Notes: generated from the sequence alone by a model not told the origin. Positions 10,940-22,386 are shown, counted from the stretch's first letter. The stretch: 64,000 bases of DNA from Leptodontidium sp. MPI-SDFR-AT-0119 (GCA_020726505.1 JAHLEZ010000013.1:62001-126000), one strand, 5' to 3'. Numbers and translations are program-made.

Positions 10940-12536
10940 TGTATAAGCATGGCTCACAGTACTCCATCCTCTGCCTCTGAAGATGGTGGGATATTTTGCA
11001 ACGGATTCTCTTGCTATTACCCCCTCCCTCAGCGCGACAGACACGTCTCTTCAGATTGCACCGTCTGAAAAATCACACTGAACGACATGACACTGTAGGT
11101 CGTATGGCACGCAAGGGGGGATATACAGCCTGAGCTTGGTGAAGCTTGAGGCTCGCATACCTTCGTAAATACCGAGTCCCCACTGGCTTTGCTACAGAGG
11201 CAGCGAGGCTACGTCCGCTCCATCAGTGTCGACAGAGCAAAAACTCGAGTCGCACCCACACTGAAACCGGACTACGGCTATAGCAGACTCGCAGATCAGA
11301 TCGGCGGGTGCTATCATGGTGGTTCGAGGCATGCGCATGCGTCTAGACGGATATCTACCTAGGTATGCCAATGAGGCCAACTTTCAAGATATGTGAGATT
11401 CGAGAGATCCGATTGTTTCGAAAGCTTTGAAAGTGGACTGGACTTCACATTTTTCCAGCCACCCAGCCAGCAGTAGGAAGTTTGTTTGGCCAATTACGTA
11501 GCTTACTTATTTTAGTATCTTCAAGGTTGATATCCCTACTAGAAAATGGTACCTAGTTGAGGATCTGCAAGAAGTGTGGACCATAATCCTAAGTGTGTAC
11601 CAGTTCCAAACAGCATTTGAATTGGGGTTTGTTGACAAGTGCAGGCATAGCACGAGCCTTTCCGACCGTGAAAGCACTAATGCCAATCGCATACAACAAG
11701 ACAGTTGATCCTCGCTTTTTATCTTTATACTTTGATATTAAGAGAAAAGGCTGGAGGAGGAGGACGAATCGTGGGAGGAGATTACAAGGGCGACAAATGA
11801 TTTTCGAAGCAGTTCGCCATCTCTTTCAAAGTAATTTTTGGCGAAAATAGGCGAAACATGTTGACGTCTTGGTAAATTTCGTACGCGAGGGACAACTTCC
11901 AACCCTCAGCTGTGTCAGAGAGTGGGGGAGAAGATATTGCCTAGGCAAGTTGCAAAAAGGAAGTTGGCTTTCCTAAATTCTTCCCCTGGATCTTCTCTCT
12001 TTCTTCTTGTCAGAAACGTGGTCCGCAGTCGAGCTATTTGACATGTTACGGGTGACTGGGCCATGCCAATATCTTGCAAAGGTCTCGAGCCGTGCACAAT
12101 CTGTCAAGACTGATCTCCTGTTGTAAGCTTGATCAGCTATATTGTAATATTGTGAGAGCTAACAGAGCACATGTATTTCTCCCTAGCTATGCAATTCAGT
12201 TTGGAAAGCTTCGATTGGCGCGAGAGATGGTGCAGGCTGTTAAGCTTCCTGACGATCACAAGAAGCTTCTGTATTCTAGTCTGCACCAAACGCATTTCAA
12301 TTCCGCGAAAAGTACCGCGTCTTGTGACACATTTGTGATGCCTACCTACCAAGCAGCCAATCTCCAAGATCAGTGGCGTCAATCCCTGCATCGTGACAAC
12401 AGACAGGCTTCTCGCAAGGCTGAGCCAAGCCACCACAAGTACTTTACCAACACACCTCGCCCCCATCCCCTCACTGTACTTCCTCCCTCCCATCATCCAT
12501 TCCCATGCCAAATTTTGCTCTCCCATCGTCAAGACA
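10940..12536. other. intergenic, no gene seen
   Basis: Only overlapping short frames on both strands, without domains, good start context or introns. The last part (about 12440-12536, C-rich) is probably the promoter and leader of the ankyrin gene. Confidence 0.5.
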
Positions 12537-14824
12537 ATGGCCGAAATACTAGGCACAGTCGCCAGCGGCTTCGCCGTCGTCTCCCTCGCAATCCAAGTTG
12601 CAGAAACAATCCACAAGCTCAAAAGCTTCCACAGCTTGATGCAATCCGCACCCGCCGATATCCTCTTCGCAATCGAGGAGCTCGAGACGTTGAGTATGGT
12701 GCTTGAGGATGTGGATCGCAGCATGCAGGAACAGCTTTTCCTAGATCCGAGGGTTAAGGGAGCGGTTATGAGGAGTTGGAGGTTGTGTAAGGTGGCGGTT
12801 GATGGGCTGGTGAGCCTGATGGGAGGCTTGGAGGAAGGGCCTGGGAAAGGGAAGCTAAGGGGAAGTTTGAGGGTGGCGATGAAGAAGGGAGAGATGGATG
12901 AGTAAGTGCTAACAGAGTCGGCAATGTCGAGAGCGAGTTGTTGATTTGTCGTGATGTAGTTTCCGGAAGAAGATTGAAAGCGCGAAGACCACGATGCAGC
13001 TTGCGAATCAGATTTACTACCAAGCCACGCAGAGCCAAAGGTGGGAAAGTCTTGAAAGGGATGTTCTGAATTTGCGGAGGAGCCATGAGCAAACCCACAG
13101 CATTATTGAGAGGGAAGTAGTGCAGATACGGACCTTGGTAATGACATCCCCAAAAATAAGTGGGATATATTCACAGGGGACTATTGAAGGTGTTGATGTA
13201 GCAGATAATGTAAAAGGGCGCGAAGATACAGATTTTGATGTCACCCCTGAGAAGCCAAACGTCATTCGTCGACGTTGGAAACCCCAGCAGCAAAGCAGGG
13301 GAAAGAAGGATGGACGAAAATTCTTCTCGGGCCTGCTCTCCATTGTTCTCTCTGCGGATGAACACAATATGACAACTTCAGTGTCATTTGGTCTACCAAG
13401 ATGGATTTACGCCCGGAGATTTGAGTTGAGGATGATGAAATCTCGACAAGGTTGGGATCAGAGTTTTCGCTCGTACAGAACGGTATCCTATGATGCAAAG
13501 GTTTTTGATTATTGCATGCATGGAAATGTAGTTGCCTTGCAGCAGTTATTTGCCAGCGGACAAGCATCACCGTTTGAAATCGATCCGGACGGGAGGACTC
13601 CGCTCCATGTAAGCTCAACAAATAGTAAACTCGTGAATGTCTCCAGACTTTCACTGACTTTCGATTCTAGTATGCCGCTCTATATGCTCACTCTCGGGTC
13701 TGCAATTTCCTTCTGGAGCAAGGAGCTGATGCCAATTTGCGAACATTTTGGTACGGAGAGTTGTCTCGAGTTGTAGACTACGCTAGATTAGGCGAAGGAT
13801 TTTTTATGGATATTAACGACATCCCAACCAGAGCGGTTTTTCGTGGTTGGCCTGCTTACTCGTAACTTCCCAGACTTTAACACCACACGCACTCTTCATG
13901 ATTCTAATTTACAACAGTACCCCCCTGCATCTTCTTCTCAACACAGGGCATCTCTTGATAGAGAATGGGAGACAAGGTTTAAATACGGGATATTGCCAGT
14001 CTGGCTCTGACGGGCCAATGGTTCAGGATTTTGAAGCAACAGTCAAGGCTCTGGTGACGTCTGGAGCCGATCTCATGCTCGAAGATCAATACTCTCGAAC
14101 AGCATTCCATAGTTACACGGGCCCAACCCCATTCTTCGGCTGGCTTGTTCAGGACAGCGAGTGGGATTTACAAACTGCGACGGAGGAATATTTTCTTGAC
14201 ATGATTCGCTACCTAGCTGTCAACTTTACGGCAAACATGCCTGAACTGGTTTACCGCTTGGTAACGGAACGGTCCTTCCAGACACTTGCCGGTTTTTCGA
14301 CGAACGGTGGTTGCCTTCTACATGCCCTTCTTTTCGCCTGGACATTGGCTCGTCGAAGAGACCTTCCTTCCTATCAGTGCTTAGAGAGTCTCTTCGTTAC
14401 CCTAATCCACAGAGGCGCAGACTTACACATAACCACACCAGAGGGATTCACACCATTGTGCTATCTACTGAGAATGTTCGAGACACAGCCGACTGAGAAA
14501 TTTTATATTGAGAGGTGGCTAGAACTTCTCAGCCAAGCAGGCGTGGATCTCGTGGAATACGGACGAATCGAAAACGAAATGCACGATAATCACGAGACGA
14601 GGTGGACGTTCCGGGGAAATATCGAGGCGACTGACAATCCCGCAAATGAATGCCGCTTCGAGCTGGTCTCACTCTGGATCGGAGAGACCGCAGATGACTT
14701 CTACATTGAGTTTGAAGATCTCTACGTTTCAGCCGGGTTGGCAGTAGATTTCTGGAAATGGGTCGAGGCGCCTTCCGTCGAAGACAGGATGAAAGCGATG
14801 CCTGGCAGCTGGCAAGGAGATTGA
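12537..14824 (+). CDS. STAND-type N-terminal domain plus ankyrin-repeat protein
   Basis: Four exons, 12537..12901, 12960..13608, 13671..13861 and 13918..14824, join in frame to 703 residues. The first 100 residues (MAEILGTVASGFAVVSLAIQ, VAETIHKLKSF, DILFAIEELETL) match the fungal N-terminal domain found on STAND/NLR-like proteins. A basic linker follows. Ankyrin repeats start around residue 328 (GRTPLH|YAALYAHS, FLLEQGADANLR) and recur (STPLHLLLNTGHLLIENG, ALVTSGADLMLEDQYSRTAF, LIHRGADLHITTPEGFTPL). There is no P-loop, NACHT or NB-ARC module between sensor and effector parts, unlike full fungal NLRs. The intron after TPLH splits an ankyrin repeat. The likely role is protein binding in signalling or non-self recognition; the partner is unknown. 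The gene looks intact. Confidence 0.8.
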
Positions 14825-15181
14825 ATCGGACAAGTCAAAAAATATGAGGAACTCTCAAAAATCCAAGCCAAACGTGCTGCCATTGCAAACAATGCATGCC
14901 CTCGAGGCAAGACGAAGAAATCGAGGCATGGGAACTCAAAGATGCTTCCCAAATCTTTCGGCAGTCGCTGGGATTATTTAGCACCACAGGTCCAAAAACA
15001 GAGCGAAAAGCGCAGACAAAAACAATAAATGCAAGGTTGAGTGTGCCTTGCACAGATGGGGTCGGCGCTATCGGCTACGGGAAGTTGAGGACGTGGGCAA
15101 GGGGATGGAGAATCAAACATTCGTATTCAAGACTGTACAAGCCAGAGGCCAGGCATATGCATACATTCATCGAGTCAGTCA
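14825..15181. other. convergent intergenic spacer
   Basis: Shared 3' flank of the ankyrin gene (plus) and slx4 (minus). Nothing else is visible. Confidence 0.6.
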
Positions 15182-17800
15182 TCAATAGCGATTTCTGGTT
15201 CCACCCCTCAAATTTTCCCTCCACAGGCAGCAAATGCTCTTGCTCTCACACCACTTCTTGACCTCTTTGGGATCCACTTCTCCATCCCAGCCCGCTTTCT
15301 CCAACGCGCCAGTATTCAGCCAAACGGTCAAGTCCTCAAGAATGACTGGATCATATAAGAGGATTTTCTCATGCCAGCTAGGATTCGAAGAGTCCTTGGC
15401 CGGTGGTGCATTAGTCACCGCAGAATTTATATGTTTGAACAGCAGTCTCTGAGACGAGGTCGCGGATAGTTCGAGGCTGGTGTCGCTGAGTGAGCTTGAA
15501 ATCTTTAAGGTCAGGGCTTTAGTCTTCTTTGGGGACGTCCTCCGCCGCGGTGGTGATGGTGTGAGAATGGGTTCGGAGTCGAATATATCTTCCGGAAGCT
15601 GTTTCGCTTTTTTCTGTGATTTCTTGGGTGTCCGAATCTGTGATAGAGGCGTATCACTATCCATCTCCAAATACACCACAGTGTCCAATGTCTTCTTCCG
15701 TACTGTTTTTGTCTTCGGCTTTGGTAGCGATGTGGTTGTGCTATCTTTCCTTGGCCTTCCGCGAGGTCGTTCGGGGGATGCTTCCGTTTGACTTTGTGTT
15801 AGCGCAGCAGATTTCGAGCTCTCAGCACGTGGAACAGGGGCAATGTTTGTTCCAAGCGCAGCCAAAGCAGTCCTGTTCTTTCCCTCCCAGCACTTCTCTA
15901 GCAGAAGGATCATTTGATTTCGACTCTTGACAGGCTTGAATCGGTAGGATGCAATTTCCTTGACCAGTTGCGCCGTCGTATAGGAAGAAAAGTCAGGTTT
16001 GACCAGGTCCTTTGTCTTCGCTGATTTCTTCACGGGCTTGCTTGAAGTTTGACTGGCTGTGGGAGGTTGGGTTGATTTTGGCAAGGTGGAGTTTGGAGAT
16101 GCCGCTTCCACTACTACTCTCTTGGTGCGATTTGGTGATGACTTTGCAGTTGAAGTGTCCCCAGGACCGGCTTGTGATAGGGCTTCGACGGGCTGTGACT
16201 TTTGGGCCAAAGACTGACTCAACTCTTCAACATCATGCCAAAAGTCTTCGTCGTCGTCGTCGAGCATGGATGTTTTGGGATCCAGGATGGCCTGTGTGGC
16301 TGCAGTCTTCGAAGTTACCGGAGTGTTTACTAAATCGACCATCTCAACGTTTTGTAAATCTTCTTCGACATCACGCGACGCAGCAGACCAGAGATTCCGT
16401 TTTGTTGATACAGATGACTTGCCTCGACTAGATAGGGACTGGGACACGGATTCGACCAAGATGTCTGCGAATGGATCGTCGTCTGCCTCATTAGAAGCTT
16501 GCATTGCCTCATGCAGGTCACGAAGCAAAGTCGGGGAATCCTCTCTTGCGAGTTGGCTTGACGTTCCAAACACAAAATCTTGTCTTCTGACCTGCTTCAT
16601 CGCAGATTCGGGTGAGAGGAGAATCGGAGCTTGCGCACTGCCTTTCTTCGCTTTTGCCCCTCTTTTGACAGGACTTTTGGACCGCGATTTTGGGGGAATC
16701 TTGAGGCCATCGGATGTTGTCAGTTCTGTAGTCTGCAGAGAGAAATATTGTAGTAAAGGTGCAGGATCTGCCGGGGGCAAGTCTTCCTCCTCAGCATAAG
16801 CAGAAGTTGCCAAATCCGTGAGGGTTCTTGGTTTCTTCTTGGGTGCCTTCTCGGGAGATACGGCCGCAGCCGTAGCCACACTTGTCTTGACCAGTTCAAT
16901 CAGTTTCCTCTTCCGAATACCCTCCACGGCAATTGTGGTTTTCGTGGCGTTGCTTTCGGCTTTGGTGAAACCATAACTGCCAAGTAAATCCATAAACCCT
17001 TTACTTTTCTCTCCCGACAACAGCGAGCCAGCTGATATGCTCCCATCAAGAAGTCCGACATCTATCGGTGTTGAAACATTCTTTTTGCGCGACATTGGGG
17101 GTGGAGTCCAAGTCATTTTCCTGCTAACCGCTTCAACGAGTCCATAATCTAGTGGGTCTTCGAAGGGGTCTGGAATACTCTTGGATGCCACCGCCTTCGG
17201 AAGAATTGCTGTCGAAGCCTTTGTTACTTTGCCTTTGGGGAGCTTGGTTTGAGACTCTGTGTCCTTCTTGACCTTTTTCTTTCGCACTCGCTTCTCCACT
17301 GGAGCTCCTTCATCCCCAGCTTCATTGTCGGGTTTCTTCGCTCGTGGTTTGCGCTGAACAGGTACCTTCGTAACGGTTTCTCCCCCCACAATATCATCCA
17401 CCTTCTTCACTCTTGGCTTCCGGGGTTTCTTCACCTCCTTCTCTCCAACTACTGTATCATCCTTCTTTGTAGCGGCTTCCCTCGACTTTACCACTTTCTC
17501 CCCATTGTCAACTTTCTTCGCAACTACTTTCCGCGCCTTGGATTTCGCAGGCTTAGCAAGGTCCCCAAACGGATCTGCATCAAGGTCCTTCGACGCTGTC
17601 TTCTGAAAAAGAGTCGCTGCACTCGCGAATGTTGCCGTCGCATTTTGAGGAATTGGGGCCGTGCGACTTCCCGCTCGCAGGGTCTGGGGTTTCTTCTTCA
17701 GTATCTCGTTGACTGATGGTAGCGGCGAGGATGAAGGCATATCGTATATTGACAAGTGCCGAGCTGGCGGAGAGCTGGAGAGAATGTAGACGTTAGCCAT
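15182..17800 (-). CDS. slx4: SLX4, scaffold subunit of the structure-specific endonuclease SLX1-SLX4
   Basis: A single exon of 872 residues, from ATG 17800. SLX4 activates the SLX1 nuclease, which cuts branched DNA such as 5' flaps and Holliday junctions in the nucleus. Two regions support the call. A SAP-like segment lies near residues 595-640 (FSSYTTAQLVKEIASYRFKP followed by SRNQMILLLEKCWEGK). The C-terminal SLX1-binding domain closes the protein (ILLYDPVILEDLTVWLNTGA, GWDGEVDPKEVKKWCESKSI). The N-terminal half is long, disordered and very basic, with repeated KKPRKPRVKK-like motifs and an AT-hook-like RPRGRPRK near the SAP region. Length and order fit other filamentous-fungal SLX4 proteins. 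It is transcribed away from rps21 across a 388-nt shared promoter region. No lesion was seen. Confidence 0.92.
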   Translation of the reverse strand: MANVYILSSSPPARHLSIYDMPSSSPLPSVNEILKKKPQTLRAGSRTAPIPQNATATFASAATLFQKTASKDLDADPFGDLAKPAKSKARKVVAKKVDNGEKVVKSREAATKKDDTVVGEKEVKKPRKPRVKKVDDIVGGETVTKVPVQRKPRAKKPDNEAGDEGAPVEKRVRKKKVKKDTESQTKLPKGKVTKASTAILPKAVASKSIPDPFEDPLDYGLVEAVSRKMTWTPPPMSRKKNVSTPIDVGLLDGSISAGSLLSGEKSKGFMDLLGSYGFTKAESNATKTTIAVEGIRKRKLIELVKTSVATAAAVSPEKAPKKKPRTLTDLATSAYAEEEDLPPADPAPLLQYFSLQTTELTTSDGLKIPPKSRSKSPVKRGAKAKKGSAQAPILLSPESAMKQVRRQDFVFGTSSQLAREDSPTLLRDLHEAMQASNEADDDPFADILVESVSQSLSSRGKSSVSTKRNLWSAASRDVEEDLQNVEMVDLVNTPVTSKTAATQAILDPKTSMLDDDDEDFWHDVEELSQSLAQKSQPVEALSQAGPGDTSTAKSSPNRTKRVVVEAASPNSTLPKSTQPPTASQTSSKPVKKSAKTKDLVKPDFSSYTTAQLVKEIASYRFKPVKSRNQMILLLEKCWEGKNRTALAALGTNIAPVPRAESSKSAALTQSQTEASPERPRGRPRKDSTTTSLPKPKTKTVRKKTLDTVVYLEMDSDTPLSQIRTPKKSQKKAKQLPEDIFDSEPILTPSPPRRRTSPKKTKALTLKISSSLSDTSLELSATSSQRLLFKHINSAVTNAPPAKDSSNPSWHEKILLYDPVILEDLTVWLNTGALEKAGWDGEVDPKEVKKWCESKSICCLWRENLRGGTRNRY

Positions 17801-18188
17801 TTTGGTGGCGACTGGACAGGCTTTGCGCCGAGCGCAATTCGAGAAGAGTGGAAGGCACGACAGGATCGATATAGCGGGCGTTCATATCCGAGGAAGGAGG
17901 ACTTGCGGAAGAAAAGAAAGAAGGGCAGACCGGCAGACGAGGATTGTTCTTTCGTACAGGATCGTGATGTCCTTGTGTTGTTGATCCTGAGTCGCGATCG
18001 ACTAGCGCGAAGCTTAATTCAGCGCCATATCATGTGATCCTCGAGAGGGTGCGGCCGATGATCCCGCTCGCTTAAAGCTTAGTGCGCACCGTAAATTTAC
18101 AGGTTTGATCTTGACTATTTCGCGCCGACGACGACCTTCACACAACAACTGCACCTCACTCCGAACCTTACATCCAACTACCGTCAAA
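17801..18188. promoter_or_regulatory. shared divergent promoter region of slx4 and rps21
   Basis: 388 nt separate the two start codons, which point away from each other, so both promoters must lie here unless they reach into the genes. The part next to rps21 is pyrimidine- and ACA-rich (cttcacacaacaactgcacc), as is common in leaders of ribosomal-protein genes. No TATA box was identified. Confidence 0.6.
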
Positions 18189-18602
18189 ATGGAGAACGAC
18201 AAGGGAGAACTCGTTGACCTGTAAGTCTGCGCCGATTCCACCAGACCGCATCGCTGGTCCTCGCTCGTCCTCCTCGCAATCGCCTGCACAGCACCTAGCA
18301 AACCCTCACACAGGTCCTTCGAGAAAATAGCGACCGTTGGAGAATATGTACTAATTGCAACTCGCAGTTACGTCCCACGAAAGTGCAGCGCCACCAACCG
18401 AATCATCAAAGCAAAGGATCACGCCTCTGTCCAAATCTCGGTCGGAAAGGTTGATGAGAACGGCCGTTTCACCGGAGAGTCCCAAGTGTACGCACTCTGC
18501 GGATTTGTGCGCGCCATGGGCGAGAGCGACGATTCCCTGAACCGATTGGCACAACGTGATGGTCTCCTCAAGAACGTCTGGAGTGGAAGCTCGCAAAGAT
18601 AA
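18189..18602 (+). CDS. rps21: 40S ribosomal protein S21 (eS21)
   Basis: Two exons, 18189..18220 and 18368..18602, give 88 residues, the usual length of eS21. The first exon codes only [11 protein letters not shown], and a 147-nt intron (gtaagt...gcag) follows almost at once, a common layout in fungal ribosomal-protein genes. The second exon carries the conserved [20 protein letters not shown] and [20 protein letters not shown] blocks, ending at SSQR. The protein is a small-subunit component on the solvent side and is needed for 18S rRNA maturation. A second possible acceptor (cacacag at about 18308-18314) lies inside the intron and could allow alternative splicing; using it would disturb the conserved sequence. 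Confidence 0.95.
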
Positions 18603-20284
18603 ATGCATCATCGAGGCGTTTTGGTACGATACACAACTGCGGCGCACCGAGGAAGGCGGGGTGCTAATGGGCATACAGATTTGCGGTTTTCGGGCTGGGA
18701 TGACATGGGATTGGGAAGATTTGCATCTGGGCGAAGGGATAGGCTGGAGGCATTTGCTGAGATAGCCACTTGTCTGGTGTGATCACAATTCGACAACATT
18801 CCACAATTCGACTGATATTTATGTGATACAATGCGCATTCGGGATTGAAAACGGCTCTTCGAAACTCCTCCTACGCACTCCAGGGTGACCTTTTTGTTCG
18901 AGGAGTCAGACTACTATTCCGATAGCAGTGAGCCGAAGATTGATACACTGGCCTTCTGAAGAGTTGTGGCGTTAGAGCATCTCGTCGGAGCACAGATACG
19001 GGCCGGACATATGCTGGACATTGAATTGAAAATGTGCGAGGCTTGGTACCGGAGGGCAAAATGCGGCTCAAGTGAGCTGGAGAAGCCAGGTCCAGGAACC
19101 CCTCTTTCCTATGAGATACATTTTCATCGGTTCCCCGGAAGTGATTCTTGAATCCAGATTCCCGTTAGGATAACGCACATCCGGCAGCGCACCCACTCAT
19201 TCAAGCAGCATTCCCTACAGCGTCTGCCTTGCGATTCAAATCGGTTCGTGGAAGTCAGAAGCCAACGAAGCCTCGCAGATGAAGGCTGTCAAGGAGGGGT
19301 GGATATACAAACAAATGGGGGTGCTAACCTGGAACAGTATTGGCGAATTTTCAACTTTCCCGTCCGCTCGTGGATTCCCATAACTCCCTCGACTCCGCAT
19401 GCGATCCCGGACCTTGTCCACAGACTTGTTGACCTTTGATCAATATTCGATTCAATTGCAAGCTAAACCAACGTGGCCCTTCGCCGCTAAGAGGAACATC
19501 ACTATCCCGGTACACTATCAATTCCCCGGCCATAAAACCATTCGCCAAATTCAGCACCTTTCACAATCTCTATCTAATAGAGACAGATTCCATCAGTCTA
19601 CAGTACACTGTCTTGCAACGCAGGGATTAACTGACTGAGCCTCAGGCTTTTCGGGTCTTTACAATTACTTTCCTTCCATACTCCCCTTGCACGGTTCGTC
19701 TGGCCCAGTCCTGCTTTTGACTTTCATTTATTTCCTTGTTGTACCCAGATCACCCAGACCAAATGCGGAAAAAATTAATCCACTGAGCAGCAATTTCTGA
19801 AATGGGGAATATTTTCCCTTTGTATACCTAGGTACTTCAATGTGCTACCAATCCCTACCCATATCAGCATTCTCACTGGCTTATCGGGCTAAAAAATTGT
19901 TCTGACAAATTGGGGCGGGGATACTGCTTTGCCTTATTTCTAGTTCTCATGGGCAAGGCATCTGATAATTCAGAATATAGGCTTCATAGCTGACATAATG
20001 ACACACTGCAACTAAACCAAAAGAAATACTTACAAAACTTAGTCGCAGTAATAGTGAAGCAAGCAGTAAGTGCTCTAAGTGTCCCAAAGTGGAAAGGTCC
20101 CCGAAGCAATTCGATTGGTGGTCAGCTGTGATGCACGTCAGATCCTGTGAGCTGCGGCAGAGCCTAGCATCTTCAAGCACATGAAGCGTGACGGAGATAT
20201 ATCTCTTGACACCCGCTTCTTTCAAAGCTTCATTTACACCCAGTACTCTTCATATTCCAACCTTAAGATTCCTCAAGTTCAACA
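18603..20284. other. long intergenic stretch, no gene seen
   Basis: Short open frames only, none with a domain. I looked for tRNA arms and found none. The last 100 nt form the leader of the next gene. Confidence 0.5.
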
Positions 20285-22163
20285 ATGGATCCATTCTCAA
20301 TTGTAGTCGGCGCCGTAGCACTCATAGAAGCCGCCAACAAACTCGCCAGCACCCTTACAGACCGATACAAAGCCTTCAACTCAGCGCCAAAACAAATGAT
20401 AGAAATCGCAGGCCAGATAACTCTCTGTGCCGGTCTGGTCGATGTATTCGCCAAGAGTGTCGATGGAACAGGAGGAGGGCAGTTTCCGAGGAAGTTTGAG
20501 CAGGATGCTACGGCGCTTGTTGAGCAGGTACTTTAAATACTTTTCTTTAGAGAGAAAAAAAGGGAACAAGAAAAATATATATATTGACAGATTACGAGTT
20601 TCAACCAGTTGAAACAAGACTGATCAGATGATGAAATAGTGTAGAAACATTCTCAAAGACATCGACGAAATGATACCCTCTGGATCGAAAAAGCCCGATT
20701 ATCAACAAGGCTCAAATACGCTTTTCGCGATGAGAAGAAGATCGTGAAGCATCAGGATCGGCTTAAGCAAGTACAGCATATGTTCATGTTCATGACGACT
20801 TGTTGGATGTATCAACTCCCATCTCCTCCCACGAGCCACACTCACACAAGTCAAACTCCAAGACAACCTGTTGGGTTGTCCAGCTCTGGGGGATCAGCTG
20901 GGGTTTCCACTTTTCAGAGTGCGACGAGCCAACATCCCATGCAGTTTAATTTGAAAGGATTTGGTGGGATGAACGGGAATGAGAATTATGAAGCTACTCT
21001 CACGTTGACACCCATCCGGCAATCTGAAGGAATCAGTAGACCGTTCATGGAACAAGAACACTCGAGAACAGCTCAGAAACCAAGCAAAACTAGCCCCTCA
21101 AACACGCAAAAGGAGACTCTAGAAAACATGAGGCGCAGTCCATATTTCTCCTTGGACATGCTCAAACAACCCGTAGTGGAACCGAAAATGTATATGCGCG
21201 AATCGGCCCAGCGGATATCACTCAAGCAGGACGAGAAAATCCAGAGGGAGGAAGAGAGGAGGAGGATGCAAGATCTGTTTGAGGCGGAGGCGAGGGCGAA
21301 GCAGCAAGCTGAGGCGATGAGAGCGTGGGAGAGAAAGATGGCAGAGGAGTTACACATGCGAGAATCAGCCCAGCGATCTTCACTGACGCAGGAAGAAAGA
21401 AGTAAAATGGAAGAGGAGGGAAGAAAGATGGAAAAATTGGTGGAGGTGGAGGTGAAGAGGAAAGAGAAAGCCGAGGAGGAGAGAAGGGCGTGGGAAAGAA
21501 AGATAGAAGAAGAGAGGCGGATGATTGAAAAAGTGGCCGAGGCGCAGAAGAAGGAGAAGGGCGAGGAGTGGAGGGAGTTTGAACCGGTTTCGAAATCGCA
21601 GGCTGAGAAGGATGTGACGGGTATAATCTCAGCGGTATGTTCCTTCCTGGATAACCTTTGGCAGCGCTGATTCAAGTAGTGGTTTTCCGATAACTCCTCG
21701 GAAGACGATACTTACCGTCCTAGGCCGAACTATAGCCAATCTCCCGATTCAAACATCAAACCTATCACGCCTATTCTCCAGGAATCTTACCACGCTACAT
21801 CAGGTTACCCGCCATCTTCATCTTCACAAACCAGCCCCTACACCCCTGCGCTGTTAGGAAGTACTTATCCAGGCCGTCCCTATAGGACTTCTAGCAATCC
21901 AACCAAATCTCCACCTCCAACGTCTCCAACACCCCCGCCACTCGTACGGGTAGTGGAAGATTGGGATTGGCGCTGTGACGGATGCGACAAAAAGGTCGGT
22001 GATTGCTCTCGAGTGGAGAAGGCTTGCTGACAAGAAGAAGTTTTACTATCACGATCTACGGTTCAAGTGCCAAGATTGCTCGAACTTTGATTTCTGTCCG
22101 CAATGTTTTCCCAACGTTTGGCATCGGCATCCAACAAGCAGTTTTGTGGAGCGCTCTGTGTAG
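20285..22163 (+). CDS. STAND-type N-terminal domain, coiled coil and ZZ zinc finger protein; possible 1-nt frame slip
   Basis: Exon 1 (20285..20527) codes MDPFSIVVGAVALIEAANKL and the rest of the fungal STAND-type N-terminal domain. The next exon continues it (CRNILKDIDEMIPS, then WIEKARLSTRLKYAFRDEKK) to about 21634. Between MIPS and WIEK (about 20685) the homologous frame shifts by one base; using an acceptor five bases further on (exon from 20645) restores an open frame but replaces conserved residues. A long charged coiled coil follows (21180-21600), with MRESAQR..SL repeated twice. A 45-nt intron (21635..21679) leads to a Ser/Pro-rich linker and WDWRCDGCDKK. A last 40-46 nt intron would join it to FYYHDLRFKCQDCSNFDFCP, completing a ZZ zinc finger ending at 22163. 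The ZZ finger suggests binding of protein tails. The gene is either intact with odd splicing or newly broken. Confidence 0.65.
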
Positions 22164-22386
22164 ATGGCACGTGAGATTTGTCTTGTACGGGAAATAGCAT
22201 TATATATGTCGCTGTTCCGAGGAAAGCCATGTATGTACTTTATACATTGCATCTCAATCGCCAATAGCTCGTGCTGTTTGATTATTCCTTCAGCCCTCAA
22301 GGTGTGCAGAACTATTCCCCATTGCCCCAATCAACTGGTAAAACATAGCAGCAAATGTTCTAACCAGTCCCGTCGTCAATCCTCTA

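Noticed and set aside
11593..11850. 85-codon plus-strand frame with basic stretch RRRTNRGRR
   Set aside because: Composition comes from a GGAGGA-type purine run; no start context or partner exon.
12137..12724. 195-codon minus-strand frame overlapping the start of the ankyrin gene
   Set aside because: It is antisense to the clearly conserved STAND-type exon and has no domain of its own.
16266..16799. 177-codon plus-strand frame within slx4
   Set aside because: Antisense shadow of slx4 without independent support.
21073..21675. 200-codon minus-strand Ser/Phe-rich frame
   Set aside because: It mirrors the Glu/Lys-rich coiled coil of the ZZ protein; antisense of GAG/AAG codons gives Leu, Phe and Ser.
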